Of a stretch of DNA of 9,473 bases, positions 1-8,300 are shown piece after piece. Location: assembly GCA_938002705.1 (NCBI GenBank), contig CALLAG010000005.1, positions 1 to 9,473 of the forward strand, given 5' to 3'. How positions within the stretch are numbered: position 1 is the stretch's first letter; every line of letters starts with the position of its first letter. This DNA is from an uncultured Saprospiraceae bacterium. GTDB lineage: Bacteria; Bacteroidota; Bacteroidia; Chitinophagales; Saprospiraceae. A program made the translations under genes and the position numbers. A model generated the notes under the pieces. The model saw nothing but the letters and a program-made list of their open reading frames with translations. It ran no database searches and was not told the origin of the DNA.

Positions 1-38
1 ATTGATTATCAATGTGTTACGTTGTCTCGATGTCACCT

Positions 39-61
39 TTATGACTGCTCGTATGTCATAA
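39..61. promoter_or_regulatory. Inverted repeat in the leader upstream of the sigma factor gene
   Basis: Positions 39-45 (TTATGAC) and 55-61 (GTCATAA) are perfect 7-base inverted repeats around a 9-base spacer. There is no following T-run, so it does not look like an intrinsic terminator. It could be an operator or the 3' end of an upstream transcript. The rest of 1-180 holds no convincing gene; it also has a 14-base AT palindrome at 77-90. Confidence 0.3.
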
Positions 62-69
62 GTCACGCA

Positions 70-95
70 TTGGTTATTATTTTAAAATAACTTTA
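70..95 (+). promoter_or_regulatory. Weak candidate promoter for the sigma operon
   Basis: TAACTTTA at 88-95 differs in one base from the Bacteroidota -7 consensus TAnnTTTG, and a TTG lies at 70-72. The 15-base gap is shorter than the usual -33/-7 spacing, so this is a weak call. An ECF-type autoregulated promoter could equally be present and would not be recognisable here. Confidence 0.2.
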
Positions 96-163
96 AATAA
101 TAGCAGCATTATCGGTTAAACTATCGTTATACAGGTGCAAATTATTTATAAACCACTAATCCC

Positions 164-178
164 GAGCTAATTTAGCTC
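164..178 (+). promoter_or_regulatory. Hairpin directly before the sigma factor start codon
   Basis: GAGCTAA at 164-170 and TTAGCTC at 172-178 form a near-perfect palindrome around T171. In RNA it could fold into a short stem whose base ends two bases before the ATG at 181. That is where a ribosome would bind, so it could limit translation, or it could be a DNA operator. No T-run follows. Confidence 0.35.
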
Positions 179-180
179 CT

Positions 181-744
181 ATGGAATTGACAATTAACAT
201 CCAACAAGCGGAAACCAACTTCATCAATGCTTGCATTGCTAATGAAGAATGGGCACAGAAGAAGCTATACGAGGATCATTATTCTATGATGTATCCAGTA
301 TGTCTTCGTTATGCAACAGATTCTGAGGAGGCATTAGATATACTGCATGAAGGCTTTATCAAAGTATTCAGACATATGTCTAAGTATACAATAGGTACCT
401 CTCTTAAGGCATGGATTAAGAGAATAATGGTCAATACGGCTATTGACTTCTACAGAAAAAGAAGTCGAAGAAGGACAGAGGATATAGACAACGCAATAAG
501 TCTAAGTTCTAATAATCCTGATGTCGTAAGCTCTATGTCGGCAACAGAAATTCTTGCAGCTCTGCAGAAGCTATCCCCAGCTTACAGGTCTGTATTTAAC
601 TTATATATTATCGAAGGCTTCTCTCATAGAGAAGTCGCTGAAAAACTAAATATATCTGAAAGTACTTCGCGATCCAACTTAGTGAAAGCGAGACAAAAAC
701 TAAGGAAACTATTACTATCTAACGGAACAATCTATGGACAATAA
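181..744 (+). CDS. ECF-family RNA polymerase sigma factor
   Basis: This 187-residue protein has the two-domain layout of ECF (group 4) sigma-70 factors, which direct RNA polymerase to a small regulon after an envelope signal. Residues about 27-95 are sigma region 2: a helix ending YPVCLRYATDSEEALDILHE, then GFIKVFRHMSKY and SLKAWIKRIMVNTAIDFYRK, which carries core-binding and -10-recognition residues. A polar linker (about 96-120) leads to sigma region 4 at 121-178, with LSPAYRSVFNLYIIEGFSHREVA and the recognition helix around ISESTSRSNLVKARQKLR. Length is typical of ECF factors. The ATG at 181 leaves a short N-terminal extension before region 2, and no better start is visible. The last 11 bases overlap the next gene, indicating translational coupling with its likely regulator. 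Family assignment is secure. The regulon is unknown. Confidence 0.95.
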   Translation: MELTINIQQAETNFINACIANEEWAQKKLYEDHYSMMYPVCLRYATDSEEALDILHEGFIKVFRHMSKYTIGTSLKAWIKRIMVNTAIDFYRKRSRRRTEDIDNAISLSSNNPDVVSSMSATEILAALQKLSPAYRSVFNLYIIEGFSHREVAEKLNISESTSRSNLVKARQKLRKLLLSNGTIYGQ

Positions 745-2287
745 ATTTTTTGATCACATCGTAAAATCAAAACTGGAAAATCTTACCAGTGATGATACGC
801 CAAGGTGGGACCTCTTCCAGAAGAAGAAATCCGTGCATGATGGTATGCGTGCTGATACAGCATTCGATAATAATATAAGAAGAACTATAAGCGAGTATAC
901 GCAACCTTATAACCCTAATCACTGGAGTATTCTCAAAGCACGACTAGAACGTATCTATCGCTTAAGAAAAGCATTATACTCTGTTAAGGTCTACGAGATA
1001 CTTGCCGTTCTGCTATTATTCTATTCAGTAGGTAGTAATTATGATTACATCTTTAGCAAAAAAGATAACAGTAATACCATATCAAGTCAGCCGATAGCAC
1101 TATCTATAGATCAAGATGTCAATTCTGAAATTGAGAACACAGTATATACACCGTCAGAAGTATCTGATGCAGCAATTAGTAACAGTACAGAAAATAGTAA
1201 TACAGTTGCTAATACAGCAGTAAATACTACAGCAGTTAACCTCATGAGTACTGCAACATCAGAGTCGATTACTAATACTAATAAAGTAATTAGGTCTGGA
1301 ATAAGTAGCAACTCCACTACTCAGAATGTAACTAACAATAATAGCAACAATGGTATAGGGAATAATAACGTGACTACATATAATCCTGTATCAGCAAGTA
1401 ACAATAATACGCTCAATGCAATCGTCGCAAAAGGCGCTGAAGAAGCAAGCGATATGACAACCACGAATGCATCAGTTAATCACCCTATAGACTTAGAATC
1501 TATAACTGCTATCACATCAACTGTTAAGAATAATGAATTAGAGCCATTGCTTATCCCTGATAACTTCGGTATCAAGCCCGTAAATAATATCACGCGAGAT
1601 GGTAAGTGGTTACAAGTAGCGGCATCGTTTGATAATAACCTTATCACAACTCCTTATAATGAAATCTATAATCTTGGTGGACCAGAATCCGGTGAGATGT
1701 TCGGATATAGCCTAAGTGGCTTATTTTCTATACAGAAAGGCAAGTTGGAATATGAGACAGGGATGACATACTCTGTATATAATAAGCCTATAGCATTCAG
1801 AAGGCCATGGGAGAATAATAGGGGAGATGTATTCATGTATAGCCTGACGAATATCAATTATGATATACTAAGTGTACCATTAAGAGTAAAATATCACTTT
1901 GCTAATACCAGTGATTGGTCATTATACGTAACCGGTGGCTTGTCTCCAGAATTTATAGTTAATACAGGATATAGTGAAAAAAATGAGAAGATGAACATTA
2001 ATGTTCCTGCACCTCAAGGTTCCGCTGATATCAAACCAGAATTAACAGAAAGTCCATTCCGATCAGAATCTAATTTCCATAATGGATTATTCGAGCAAGG
2101 ATCATTTCAGGAGAACTTTATGTTGAGGGCTCAGATAGGAGCAGGAATGCAGCGAAATATCACATCTACATTGACAGCATTCATCGCAGGAGATTATTAT
2201 ACGTCATTACTTAATACAACGTATGGACCTACTGATGATTCTATTAATAAGTTCTCTATTACTTTCGGTATCAAGGAGAGATTTTAA
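734..2287 (+). CDS. Anti-sigma-like membrane protein with C-terminal outer-membrane beta-barrel domain
   Basis: I do not recognise a named gene, but the architecture is readable. Residues 1-80 are a charged, presumably cytoplasmic head with two Trp motifs (PRWDLFQKKK near 25 and NHWSILKARL near 63). A short hydrophobic segment at about 85-100 (EILAVLLLFYSVG core), preceded by Arg/Lys residues, should cross the inner membrane once. Residues about 110-285 are a low-complexity linker very rich in Asn, Ser and Thr. Residues about 288-517 show alternating, aromatic-rich strands (KWLQVAASF, YETGMTYSVYNKP, SVPLRVKYHF, WSLYVTGGLSPEF, LRAQIGAGMQRN, FSITFGIKERF) ending in Phe, as in the PorT/OMP_b-brl beta-barrel families. 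The ATG lies inside the sigma gene, an 11-base overlap, so it is probably the cognate anti-sigma factor or regulator (inference). Either the barrel domain reaches the outer membrane through the linker, or it is a periplasmic barrel-like fold. No cleavable signal peptide is seen at the N-terminus. Confidence 0.75.
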   Translation: MDNKFFDHIVKSKLENLTSDDTPRWDLFQKKKSVHDGMRADTAFDNNIRRTISEYTQPYNPNHWSILKARLERIYRLRKALYSVKVYEILAVLLLFYSVGSNYDYIFSKKDNSNTISSQPIALSIDQDVNSEIENTVYTPSEVSDAAISNSTENSNTVANTAVNTTAVNLMSTATSESITNTNKVIRSGISSNSTTQNVTNNNSNNGIGNNNVTTYNPVSASNNNTLNAIVAKGAEEASDMTTTNASVNHPIDLESITAITSTVKNNELEPLLIPDNFGIKPVNNITRDGKWLQVAASFDNNLITTPYNEIYNLGGPESGEMFGYSLSGLFSIQKGKLEYETGMTYSVYNKPIAFRRPWENNRGDVFMYSLTNINYDILSVPLRVKYHFANTSDWSLYVTGGLSPEFIVNTGYSEKNEKMNINVPAPQGSADIKPELTESPFRSESNFHNGLFEQGSFQENFMLRAQIGAGMQRNITSTLTAFIAGDYYTSLLNTTYGPTDDSINKFSITFGIKERF

Positions 2288-2368
2288 TATAGAGAATAGG
2301 CGTCCTTTTTGTTACGCATATTTTGGGGAGGGATATACTATTTATCAATATTTGATACAGTCTCCTTC

Positions 2369-2385
2369 GCTCTCAGTCTGAGGGC
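2369..2385. terminator. Hairpin in the convergent intergenic region, possible bidirectional terminator
   Basis: GCTCTCA (2369-2375) pairs with TGAGGGC (2379-2385), seven pairs including one G-U, around a GTC loop. It sits between the ends of the sigma operon (+) and smpB (-), where a shared terminator is expected. There is no T-run on either side, so the call rests on position and stem only. A second, AT-rich stem (TATCAA 2343-2348 with TTGATA 2352-2357) lies nearby, and a 12-base palindrome (2492-2503) lies just past the smpB stop. The rest of 2288-2508 shows no gene. Confidence 0.3.
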
Positions 2386-2508
2386 TTACATTCTCTGATA
2401 GAAAGAGGTCTTAATATTAATCATAGCTTCCTTATGCGTAAGCATCAATAAATACTAACGAGTAAGTGTTGCTATAATAATAATCTTATCTCTCTATATA
2501 GAGGTGAG

Positions 2509-2967
2509 CTATATTTTATGATTCTTCTTGACCCTATCAAGATCGCGATCAAGATCACGATTCTTAATTGTATCTCGCTTATCATAAGTTTTCTTTCCTT
2601 GAGCTAAGAATATCTCAACTTTAGCAAAACCACGATCTGAGAAGAAAATCTTATAAGGCACAATTGTCAGACCTTTCTCTGTCTTTCTTTTCAGGAGTTT
2701 GTGGAGTTCTGACTTTCTTAGTAGCAGTTTTCTATCTCTTCTCGCTTCATGATTATTCATATTGCCATGATCATATTCTGATATGTATAAGCTCTTAATG
2801 AATAACTCATTACCTATGAAGTGACAGTAGGCATCGGTAAGGTTAGCTTCCCCTTTTCTCAGTGATTTCACTTCAGTTCCCAGCAGCATAATACCAGCTT
2901 CAAATCCTTGTAAGAAGTTGTATTCAAATTTTGCCTTTCTATTTACTATTTGTTTCGTATTGTCCAC
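2509..2967 (-). CDS. smpB: SsrA-binding protein SmpB
   Basis: SmpB binds tmRNA (ssrA) and brings it to ribosomes stalled without a stop codon, so the chain is tagged and the ribosome freed. The 152 residues match the family along the whole length: NRKAKFEY near 9-16, FEAGIMLLGTEVKSLRKGEANLTDAYC (22-48; oligonucleotide-binding barrel), RRDRKLLLRKSEL (76-88), GLTIVPYKIFF (99-109), and GKKTYDKRDTIKNRD (124-138), which begins the basic C-terminal tail that occupies the empty mRNA channel. The start codon is GTG (read on the minus strand at 2967-2965). No ATG fits the family N-terminus, so GTG is preferred. The tail contains RDLDRDLD, encoded by a 12-base imperfect tandem repeat (2536-2559), yet its length after DKR is similar to E. 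coli SmpB. The start lies 10 bases after the peptidase stop, so the two are probably co-transcribed. No tmRNA gene is visible in the window. Confidence 0.96.
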   Translation of the reverse strand: MDNTKQIVNRKAKFEYNFLQGFEAGIMLLGTEVKSLRKGEANLTDAYCHFIGNELFIKSLYISEYDHGNMNNHEARRDRKLLLRKSELHKLLKRKTEKGLTIVPYKIFFSDRGFAKVEIFLAQGKKTYDKRDTIKNRDLDRDLDRVKKNHKI

Positions 2968-2977
2968 TTCTATTTCT

Positions 2978-5188
2978 CTATGGCTTAGTCGTTGGACTAT
3001 TATCCAGCTCGCCGTTCTTTAATTTATCATGTAAGAAATTAGTCATCTTAGTATACAGATGTAATCTCGCATTGTTGCCATAGATACCATGATTTCTATT
3101 AGGATATATGTATGTATCATATTGCTTATTAGCCTTGATCAGTGCATTATACATCTCCATCGTATTCTGAGGGTGTACATTATCGTCTCCTAATCCATGC
3201 ATGAGTAAGTAGTTTCCCTTGAGATCTCCTGCAAAGTTAATGGGCGAGTTATTGTCATAACCATCTTTGTTTTCTTCTCGAGTACGCATGTATCGTTCTG
3301 TGTAGATGCTATCATACCACTTCCAGTTAGTCACTGGTGCTACAGCGATAGCTGCTTTGAATACATCGTTACCTTTGAATAAGCATAGCGATGACATGTA
3401 CCCACCATAACTCCATCCGAATATACCTATGCGAGAATCATCAGTATACCCGAGTCCACCGATGTATTTAGCTGCTTCTATCTGATCTATAGTCTCATAG
3501 TGTCCCATCTGCAGATATGTCATTTTCTTAAACTCTGCTCCCCTTGCTCCAGTACCTCTGTTGTCTACAGATACCACTATGTATCCTTGCTGAGCGAGTA
3601 GCTGGAACCACCAGTAGTTCTGCCCCTTCCAGCTATCAGTAACAGTCTGACTCCCAGGACCTCCGTATAGATACATGAATACAGGATACTTTTTATCAGC
3701 ATCAAAATTAGGTGGCTTAATCATCCAGCCATTAAGCTTGACATCCTCGCTTGTCGTGAAGTCAAAAAATTCTACATCGCTGGTATTTTTACTTTTTTGT
3801 ACCTCTTGTAGTTTAGCGTTATCTTCTATCACTCTGACGACTTTGTTATTCTTATCGTATACAGTATAGGACGCAGGTCTATTGATAGTACTATTAGTAT
3901 TAACGTAATAATCGTATGTGCTGCTGTACTGCGCTGAGTTAGTGCCCTCTGCCTTAGTGATCACTTTTGGTTTTTTACCTTTTAGATCTACGGTATATAC
4001 TTTTCTACCGAGAGGTCCATCCACAGCGGCTTGATAGTAAGCTTGTTTTGTTATTTCATTGACACCATAGAAGGCGGTTACATCATATGAGCCTTTTGTC
4101 AGTGCATTTTTTTCTTTTCCACTTATATCGTATAGATAGAGGTGATTATATCCGCTCTTCTCACTCGACCAGATAAATTCTTTATTGTTTTTTAAGAAAG
4201 TGATATCATCAGTTATATCTATATAGTACTTATCTGTTTCTTTTAATATGGAAGTTGTCTTACCAGTAGTAGCATTGGTGCTGATGATCTCAAGTTCGTT
4301 TTGATGTCTATTCATTTTGTAGACGAATAGATTTTCAGGATTATTAGTCCACTTTAATCTTGGGACATAGTGTTCGTCTTTTCCGAGGTCTACATCTATA
4401 GTTTTGTCAGTAGCGATGTGGTATATGTGGGCAGTGACGATTGCATTTTTTTCTCCGACTTTGGGATATTTGAATTTGACATATTCAGGATATAGCTCAT
4501 CATTATGATTGGTTATAACGAATTCTGGCACTTCTGTTTCGTCAAATCTCTGATAAGCAATTTTTTTGGAATCAGAACTCCAGAAGAACGCTTTCGCAAA
4601 AGAAAATTCTTCTTCATATACCCAGTCAGCACCACCATTGATGATTTTATTGTATTCGCCATCCATCGTTATAGGATTGGTTACGCCATCTGAGAGATTC
4701 AGGTAATAGAGATTGTTCTTCCATACATAAGCGACTTTTTTTCCATCAGGAGATAGAGTAGCATACATGATTTTCTCTTCTTCGTATATCGGTGTCAGAG
4801 ATCCTTCTTTTATATTATATAAATGAAAATACGCTTTCGATGACCTTCTGTAGATGGACTCTTTGTCAGATTCTATCATGATCAGACTCTCATCATCGTT
4901 GAATGTATAGCTGTCTATCTTACCATTGAATCCAGCTTTATCCTTTAGAGTGCTGCCATCGAGGATATCTGTTACAAATTTGCCAGTCGTAAGATCATAC
5001 TTTTTGATTGTATTCTCTTCTAACCTTGTGTAGTGCTTACCATCATTCATAAAATTAAACCCTGGTACTCGCTTAGCAAAGTATTTATAATCAGTCCATA
5101 TCTCTTCTAGAGTGATGCTCGATTGACTATAGCTTGTTGTGACGAAGGCTAAGAAACTAAACAGCAGTAGTATATTTCTGATTTTCAT
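2978..5188 (-). CDS. Secreted dipeptidyl peptidase IV (prolyl oligopeptidase family S9B)
   Basis: The enzyme should release Xaa-Pro (or Xaa-Ala) dipeptides from peptide N-termini, and in Bacteroidota acts in the periplasm in use of host or environmental protein. Residues 1-22 are a signal peptide (MKIRN, then LLLFSFLAF, probable cut SYS-QS) with no lipobox Cys. Residues about 45-480 are the beta-propeller, including DWVYEEE at 188-194, whose double Glu binds the substrate amino terminus in DPP IV. The C-terminal alpha/beta-hydrolase (about 480-725) carries YLYGGPGS (Tyr508, oxyanion), GWSYGGYMS (Ser593), GDDNVH (Asp668, with Asn670) and NRNHGIYG (His700); WYDSIYTERYM matches the S1-pocket Tyr region. 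Triad and binding residues are complete. At 736 residues it has the family's normal length. There is no T9SS sorting domain, so it should be periplasmic or membrane-associated rather than exported. It heads a two-gene unit with smpB. Confidence 0.95.
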   Translation of the reverse strand: MKIRNILLLFSFLAFVTTSYSQSSITLEEIWTDYKYFAKRVPGFNFMNDGKHYTRLEENTIKKYDLTTGKFVTDILDGSTLKDKAGFNGKIDSYTFNDDESLIMIESDKESIYRRSSKAYFHLYNIKEGSLTPIYEEEKIMYATLSPDGKKVAYVWKNNLYYLNLSDGVTNPITMDGEYNKIINGGADWVYEEEFSFAKAFFWSSDSKKIAYQRFDETEVPEFVITNHNDELYPEYVKFKYPKVGEKNAIVTAHIYHIATDKTIDVDLGKDEHYVPRLKWTNNPENLFVYKMNRHQNELEIISTNATTGKTTSILKETDKYYIDITDDITFLKNNKEFIWSSEKSGYNHLYLYDISGKEKNALTKGSYDVTAFYGVNEITKQAYYQAAVDGPLGRKVYTVDLKGKKPKVITKAEGTNSAQYSSTYDYYVNTNSTINRPASYTVYDKNNKVVRVIEDNAKLQEVQKSKNTSDVEFFDFTTSEDVKLNGWMIKPPNFDADKKYPVFMYLYGGPGSQTVTDSWKGQNYWWFQLLAQQGYIVVSVDNRGTGARGAEFKKMTYLQMGHYETIDQIEAAKYIGGLGYTDDSRIGIFGWSYGGYMSSLCLFKGNDVFKAAIAVAPVTNWKWYDSIYTERYMRTREENKDGYDNNSPINFAGDLKGNYLLMHGLGDDNVHPQNTMEMYNALIKANKQYDTYIYPNRNHGIYGNNARLHLYTKMTNFLHDKLKNGELDNSPTTKP

Positions 5189-5205
5189 ATTATTAATTTG
5201 ATATC

Positions 5206-5233
5206 CAAATATCCATAAATTATACTTATCAAA
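5206..5233 (-). promoter_or_regulatory. Candidate promoter for the dipeptidyl peptidase-smpB unit
   Basis: Read on the minus strand, GATATTTG (5213-5206) differs from TAnnTTTG at the first base and lies 16 bases after a TTTG (5233-5230). It would give a short leader before the ATG at 5188. The spacing is slightly short, so support is modest. A direct repeat ATATCC (5201-5206 and 5209-5214) overlaps it. Confidence 0.3.
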
Positions 5234-5259
5234 CGTTATCTAAGTGTCGCAATAGTCTA

Positions 5260-5285
5260 AAGAATAGTTTTCTTAAGCTATTTTT
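5260..5285 (+). terminator. Terminator-like hairpin in the divergent intergenic region
   Basis: AATAGTTT (5263-5270) pairs with AAGCTATT (5275-5282) around a TCTT loop with one G-U pair. Pairing can extend outward to 5260 and 5285 through the run of T at 5281-5285. On the + strand this resembles a weak intrinsic terminator, yet no + strand gene lies immediately upstream. It may be an attenuator or end of a short leader RNA, or chance in AT-rich DNA. No gene is seen in 5189-5394. Confidence 0.25.
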
Positions 5286-5394
5286 CAGTATTCAGTAATC
5301 TATACACTAAGGATATGTTCTAACTTAATTATATTAGCTATTTCTACATGTATTATCTAATTTCTAATTTTCACACAATAAGCCTTTAATCATA

Positions 5395-8300
5395 ATGAAT
5401 ATAAAATTTTACAAAGCAAGAATAGCTTTATTCTGTATCACGTCTACTCTCATATTAGCGTTCAGTAGTTCTCCGCCGGCAGGACGATCTGGTGCTCCAG
5501 GTGATGGACTATGTACTAATTGTCATTCTAACAATGCAGGATTTGATGGATCTATATCCATATCTGGGATACCTTCTAATCCTATTCCTAATACGACATA
5601 CTCTGTCACTGTAGATGTCGATGTAAGTTCTGGAAGCCCTACAAGAGGAGGATTTGAGTTAGTTGCCTTAGATAATACTAATAATAATCAGGCAGGAACA
5701 TGGAGTAATACAGATTCTCAGAGTGATATAAAGTTAAATTCTGGTAGACAATACTGGGGTCATGCGCCGGCACCTAATTTTAGTGGAGGCAATATATCAT
5801 TTGATGCAGAATGGACAGCGCCTAATATTACAGATGATGTAACATTCTATGTCGCTGCTATATTAGGTAATGGAAGTGGCAGTAGCGGAGATAAGATGAT
5901 AATCACAACAGAGGAAGTAACAATCACTGGATCTTCTCCCATAGTTGTAGACTTAAGTATGACACCCGTATCATGTAATAATGGTAGTGATGGATCAGCA
6001 TCTGTAGTCGCTTCTGGAGGTACACCTGATTATGAGTACCTATGGAGCAATGGCGATGATACACCTATGATTATGGATCTGGAGTCAGGAATGTATACCG
6101 TTACCGTTACTGATGATAATGGCTCTACTAATGAGGGCAGTATATTAGTCACAGAACCAGATGATATATTTGTCAATGTAGATATGACAGGTATCACTTG
6201 TAATGGTGATATGGATGCTATCGTATCGCTTAATCCATTTGGTGGTACTGGTGATATAGAATGTGACTGGGGATTCAGCACAGATTGTACACAAGAAGAA
6301 TTAGGAGCTGGAATGTACTCAGTGACATTAACTGATGAGAACGAATGTACACTCGTAGAGATAATAGAGGTAGAGGATGTAGAAGCTATTTCTATAGATA
6401 TAACGGCTACTGCTGCATCTATGGGTAATAATGGATCAGTGACTGCTGTAGTGACTGGTGGCGGTGGTGTGTATGACATCTCTTGGTCTAATATGATCAT
6501 GGAAGATGGCGTCACTGAAAGTACGATATCTAATCTATCACCAGGTATGTATACTGTGACAGTAGAGGATGGCAATGGATGTATGCAGTCAGCTACAGCC
6601 TCTGTTATGGGATCGACTTGTACGCTAGATGTTACTCCTGCTATTAATAATATAGAATGTGCCGGTACTAATACAGGAGCTATACAACTTGTAGTGAATG
6701 GAGCAGCAGGAACGCCGACATTTCTATGGTCAGATAATAGTACTGATAATATAATAGTTAATGTGCCAGCAGGCAGTTATTCTGTTACCATTACTGATGA
6801 TAACTGTATGGAGGTTCTTGATAATCTTATGATAACAGAGCCAGATTCTCTTATTGTAACAACCTTAGTCAGGGTCAATGCATCTTGTGCAAGTTTAGAT
6901 AATGGTAGAATCACAATAGGTATCAATGGAGGTCTTGAAGGTTATGATGTCTTATGGTCTCATGGTCCTACTAATGATACTATTATGGATGGTAATGATA
7001 TGATAATCAATCTGCCAGATACACTGACCGATCTCAGCGTCGGGACTTATGCATACACGATCACTGATAGTAATCAGTGTTCTGTCACAGACTCTATAGT
7101 GATAGGTAATGGAGATGTCTTGGCTCCATTTATAATGCTACAGGAGACTGCAGTATTATTAGATGAGAATGGTATGGCACCTCCTATAGATTTTGCTGCA
7201 GTTGATGCTGGGAGTTTTGATAACTGTGAGATAGATACTATAATCTTTGATTCTGGCACATTTACATGTGAGGATATAGGTATTAAGAAAATACCCGTAA
7301 CTATAATCGATGGTAATGGTAATATGGCAGTAGATTCTGCTACAGTATCTGTATCGGAAATGATAGCACCAGAATTAGATTGTAGTCAGTCATCTATAGT
7401 AAGTAACTCATGTGAGGCTATCTTTTATTCTGTACCATTAGCTACAGATAATTGTAGTCTTATGTCTATAGAGCTTGTTTCAGGATTGGCATCAGGATCT
7501 GTTTTTGGGCCAGGAGAATCACTGATTACTTATCGTGCTATCGATGATTGTAATAATAGTACTGATTGTACATTCTCAGTTACTGTTAATAATGACTTAG
7601 CATTCACTGCAGATATTATGGAAGCGAGTTGTGCAGGAGGTGATGGTGCTGTAGATATCTTAGTGACAGGTGGTACGGCTCCGTACAATGTCCTACCGTT
7701 TCAGAATGCATCAGGCTTAGCAGCTGGTAATTATAATGTGACAGTGACAGATGCTGGCGGCTGTATAGTGGAAGAAACGATAACAATAGGTCAGATGGAT
7801 GGTGATCTATCAGCGACTATAACGACAATGGATGTAAGTTGTGCTGGTGCTGCGGATGGTTCAGTAGAAGTTATTCCTATGGGAGGAATAGGAAATTATA
7901 CAATTAGTGGAGATACTCAGAACCTCATAGGCGGCGAGTATACTATAGAAATTTCGGATGATAGTGGATGTACTATTACGGAGGTCTTTACGATTAATGA
8001 GCCTTCTCCTATAAGTGTAGAACTCATAAGTGGTTTTGATCAATGTATTGGCTTAATATTAGATGAGGTAGAACTACAGATTACAGGTGGTGATGGTAAC
8101 TATACCGTTGATACACTTTTAACTGGAGGGGGTATAACTACATTTGAGGTTAGTGATGGGAGTAATTGCATAGGCTCAGTTACAGTTGATGCAGAATTTA
8201 TAGAACCTATTAATATAAGTGTATCCAATATTATACCTGATAATGGCTCGTCATCCGGTGGACTTGATATAGCGATTACTGGTGGTACAGAACCATATGA

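Noticed and set aside
1111..1317. Small minus-strand open frame within the linker region
   Set aside because: It is the complement of the Asn/Thr-rich linker; no start context or family features.
1321..1410. AAT/AAC-rich stretch as a phase-variable simple repeat
   Set aside because: The codons are mixed and no unit repeats perfectly more than a few times, so slippage is not supported; it simply encodes a low-complexity linker.
2431..2442. CTTA-TGCG-TAAG stem, and its 9-base inverted partner near 2312-2320
   Set aside because: The local stem is only four pairs and the long-range pairing spans over 100 bases; chance matches are likely in AT-rich DNA.
2288..2508. Possible tmRNA (ssrA) gene next to smpB
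   Set aside because: No tRNA-like acceptor and T-arm sequence or tag reading frame ending in stop could be found.
6030..6575. 181-codon open frame on the minus strand
   Set aside because: It lies opposite the SprB repeats, and its Ser/Val/Ile/Pro-rich translation has no family features. The + strand reading has clear domains.
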